Shown in pieces: positions 53,600 through 54,003 of a DNA stretch of 54,003 nucleotides (within the stretch, counting starts at the first letter, position 1; the number at the start of each line of letters is the position of its first letter). The notes beneath the pieces are model-generated. The model was not told the origin of the DNA. It saw only the letters and a list, made by a program, of their open reading frames with translations, and did not search any database. Position numbers and translations under genes: made by a program. The stretch spans positions 1 to 54,003 of the forward strand of contig NZ_BLAY01000055.1 in assembly GCF_020521235.1 (NCBI RefSeq), written 5' to 3'. This DNA comes from Microseira wollei NIES-4236. GTDB taxonomy: Bacteria > Cyanobacteriota > Cyanobacteriia > Cyanobacteriales > Aerosakkonemataceae.

Positions 53600-54003
53600 A
53601 AATTGCTAATAGCTAATGGCTGGCTCATGGGAATATTTGACTGCCCTACCAGCTAATTGCTAATAGTTGGCTGGCTCATGGGAATATTTGACTGCCCTAC
53701 CAGCTAATTGCTAATAGCTAATTGCTCATGGGAATATTTGACTGCCATACCAGCTAATTGCTAATAGCTAATGGCTGGCTCATGGGAATATTTGACTGCC
53801 CTACCAGCTAATTGCTAATAGCTAATGGCTGGCTCATGGGAATATTTGACTGCCCTACCAGCTAATTGCTAATAGTTGGCTGGCTCATGGGAATATTTGA
53901 CTGCCCTACCAGCTAATTGCTAATAGCTAATGGCTGGCTCATGGGAATATTTGACTGCCCTACCAGCTAATTGCTAATAGTTGGCTGGCTCATGGGAATA
54001 TTT
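53600..54003. repeat. 50-54-bp minisatellite at right edge
   Basis: Eight copies of catgggaatatttgactgcc...agctaattgctaatag start at 53626, 53677, 53727, 53781, 53835, 53886, 53940 and 53991 and continue past the window. Two unit types alternate: agctaatggctggct and agttggctggct before catggg. The unit resembles the interior of family 1 elements (gctgatgggaatatttttcg). Confidence 0.92.

Noticed and set aside
53600-54003. CRISPR array at the window edge
   Set aside because: Unit length varies (50-54 bp) and the whole unit is repeated; there are no unique spacers.

Overview
The window looks like a chromosomal stretch of a filamentous, non-heterocystous cyanobacterium of the Oscillatoria/Microcoleus type. 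Evidence: GCGATCGC (HIP1) octamers throughout, a cruF-cruG pair for myxol-glycoside carotenoids, Uma2 nucleases, TPR arrays, a DUF4347/Calx-beta giant surface protein, and very many short palindromic elements. No rRNA, tRNA, transposase or CRISPR array was recognised.

Layout. 1-1511: a TPR protein (minus strand, running off the left edge) built from near-identical 138-bp units. 1857-5462: prfC, a DUF4870 membrane protein and an unrecognised membrane protein, separated by repeats. 6088-10010: cruF and cruG (overlapping), then a Phd/RelE-like toxin-antitoxin pair and a secreted protein split by an in-frame stop. 10011-14845: repeat-rich DNA with a bestrophin gene, a nucleoside hydrolase and gene fragments (Uma2, a second bestrophin). 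14846-31045: a 16-kb gene for a roughly 5,400-residue surface protein whose apparent Sec signal peptide is cut off by an in-frame TGA. 31268-31630: a HAD-phosphatase remnant.

31959-39911 (all minus strand) is the most interesting region: a probable RiPP gene cluster. A 27-codon gene at 38604-38687 encodes a charged leader ending in Ile-Tyr-Trp, the tripeptide from which the myxobacterial alkaloid crocagin is made. It lies between two homologous proteins of about 305 residues (M29-peptidase-like C-termini, proposed CgnB/CgnE-like peptide binders). Downstream come a Rieske oxygenase, a PhyH-type Fe/2-oxoglutarate oxygenase, a chimera of a carbamoyltransferase N-terminus with an acyltransferase-3 domain, and a MATE exporter. 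The precursor has a textbook promoter (TTGACA, 16 nt, TATAAT) and a leader of about 190 nt. A workable model: the precursor is bound by the twin proteins, oxidised by the two oxygenases, perhaps acylated or carbamoylated, and exported by the MATE protein.

40085-54003 is largely a gene graveyard. It has a dead TPR gene, a nadE pseudogene split by a mobile element with a 4-bp target duplication, a VWA protein, a 5'-nucleotidase-like phosphoesterase, an amidotransferase-like protein with an EamA exporter, a LysR regulator broken by two nested elements, a Uma2 nuclease and an SGNH hydrolase with an internal deletion. It ends in a minisatellite. At least four families of non-coding terminal-inverted-repeat elements (called families 1-4 here) recur and explain much of the damage.
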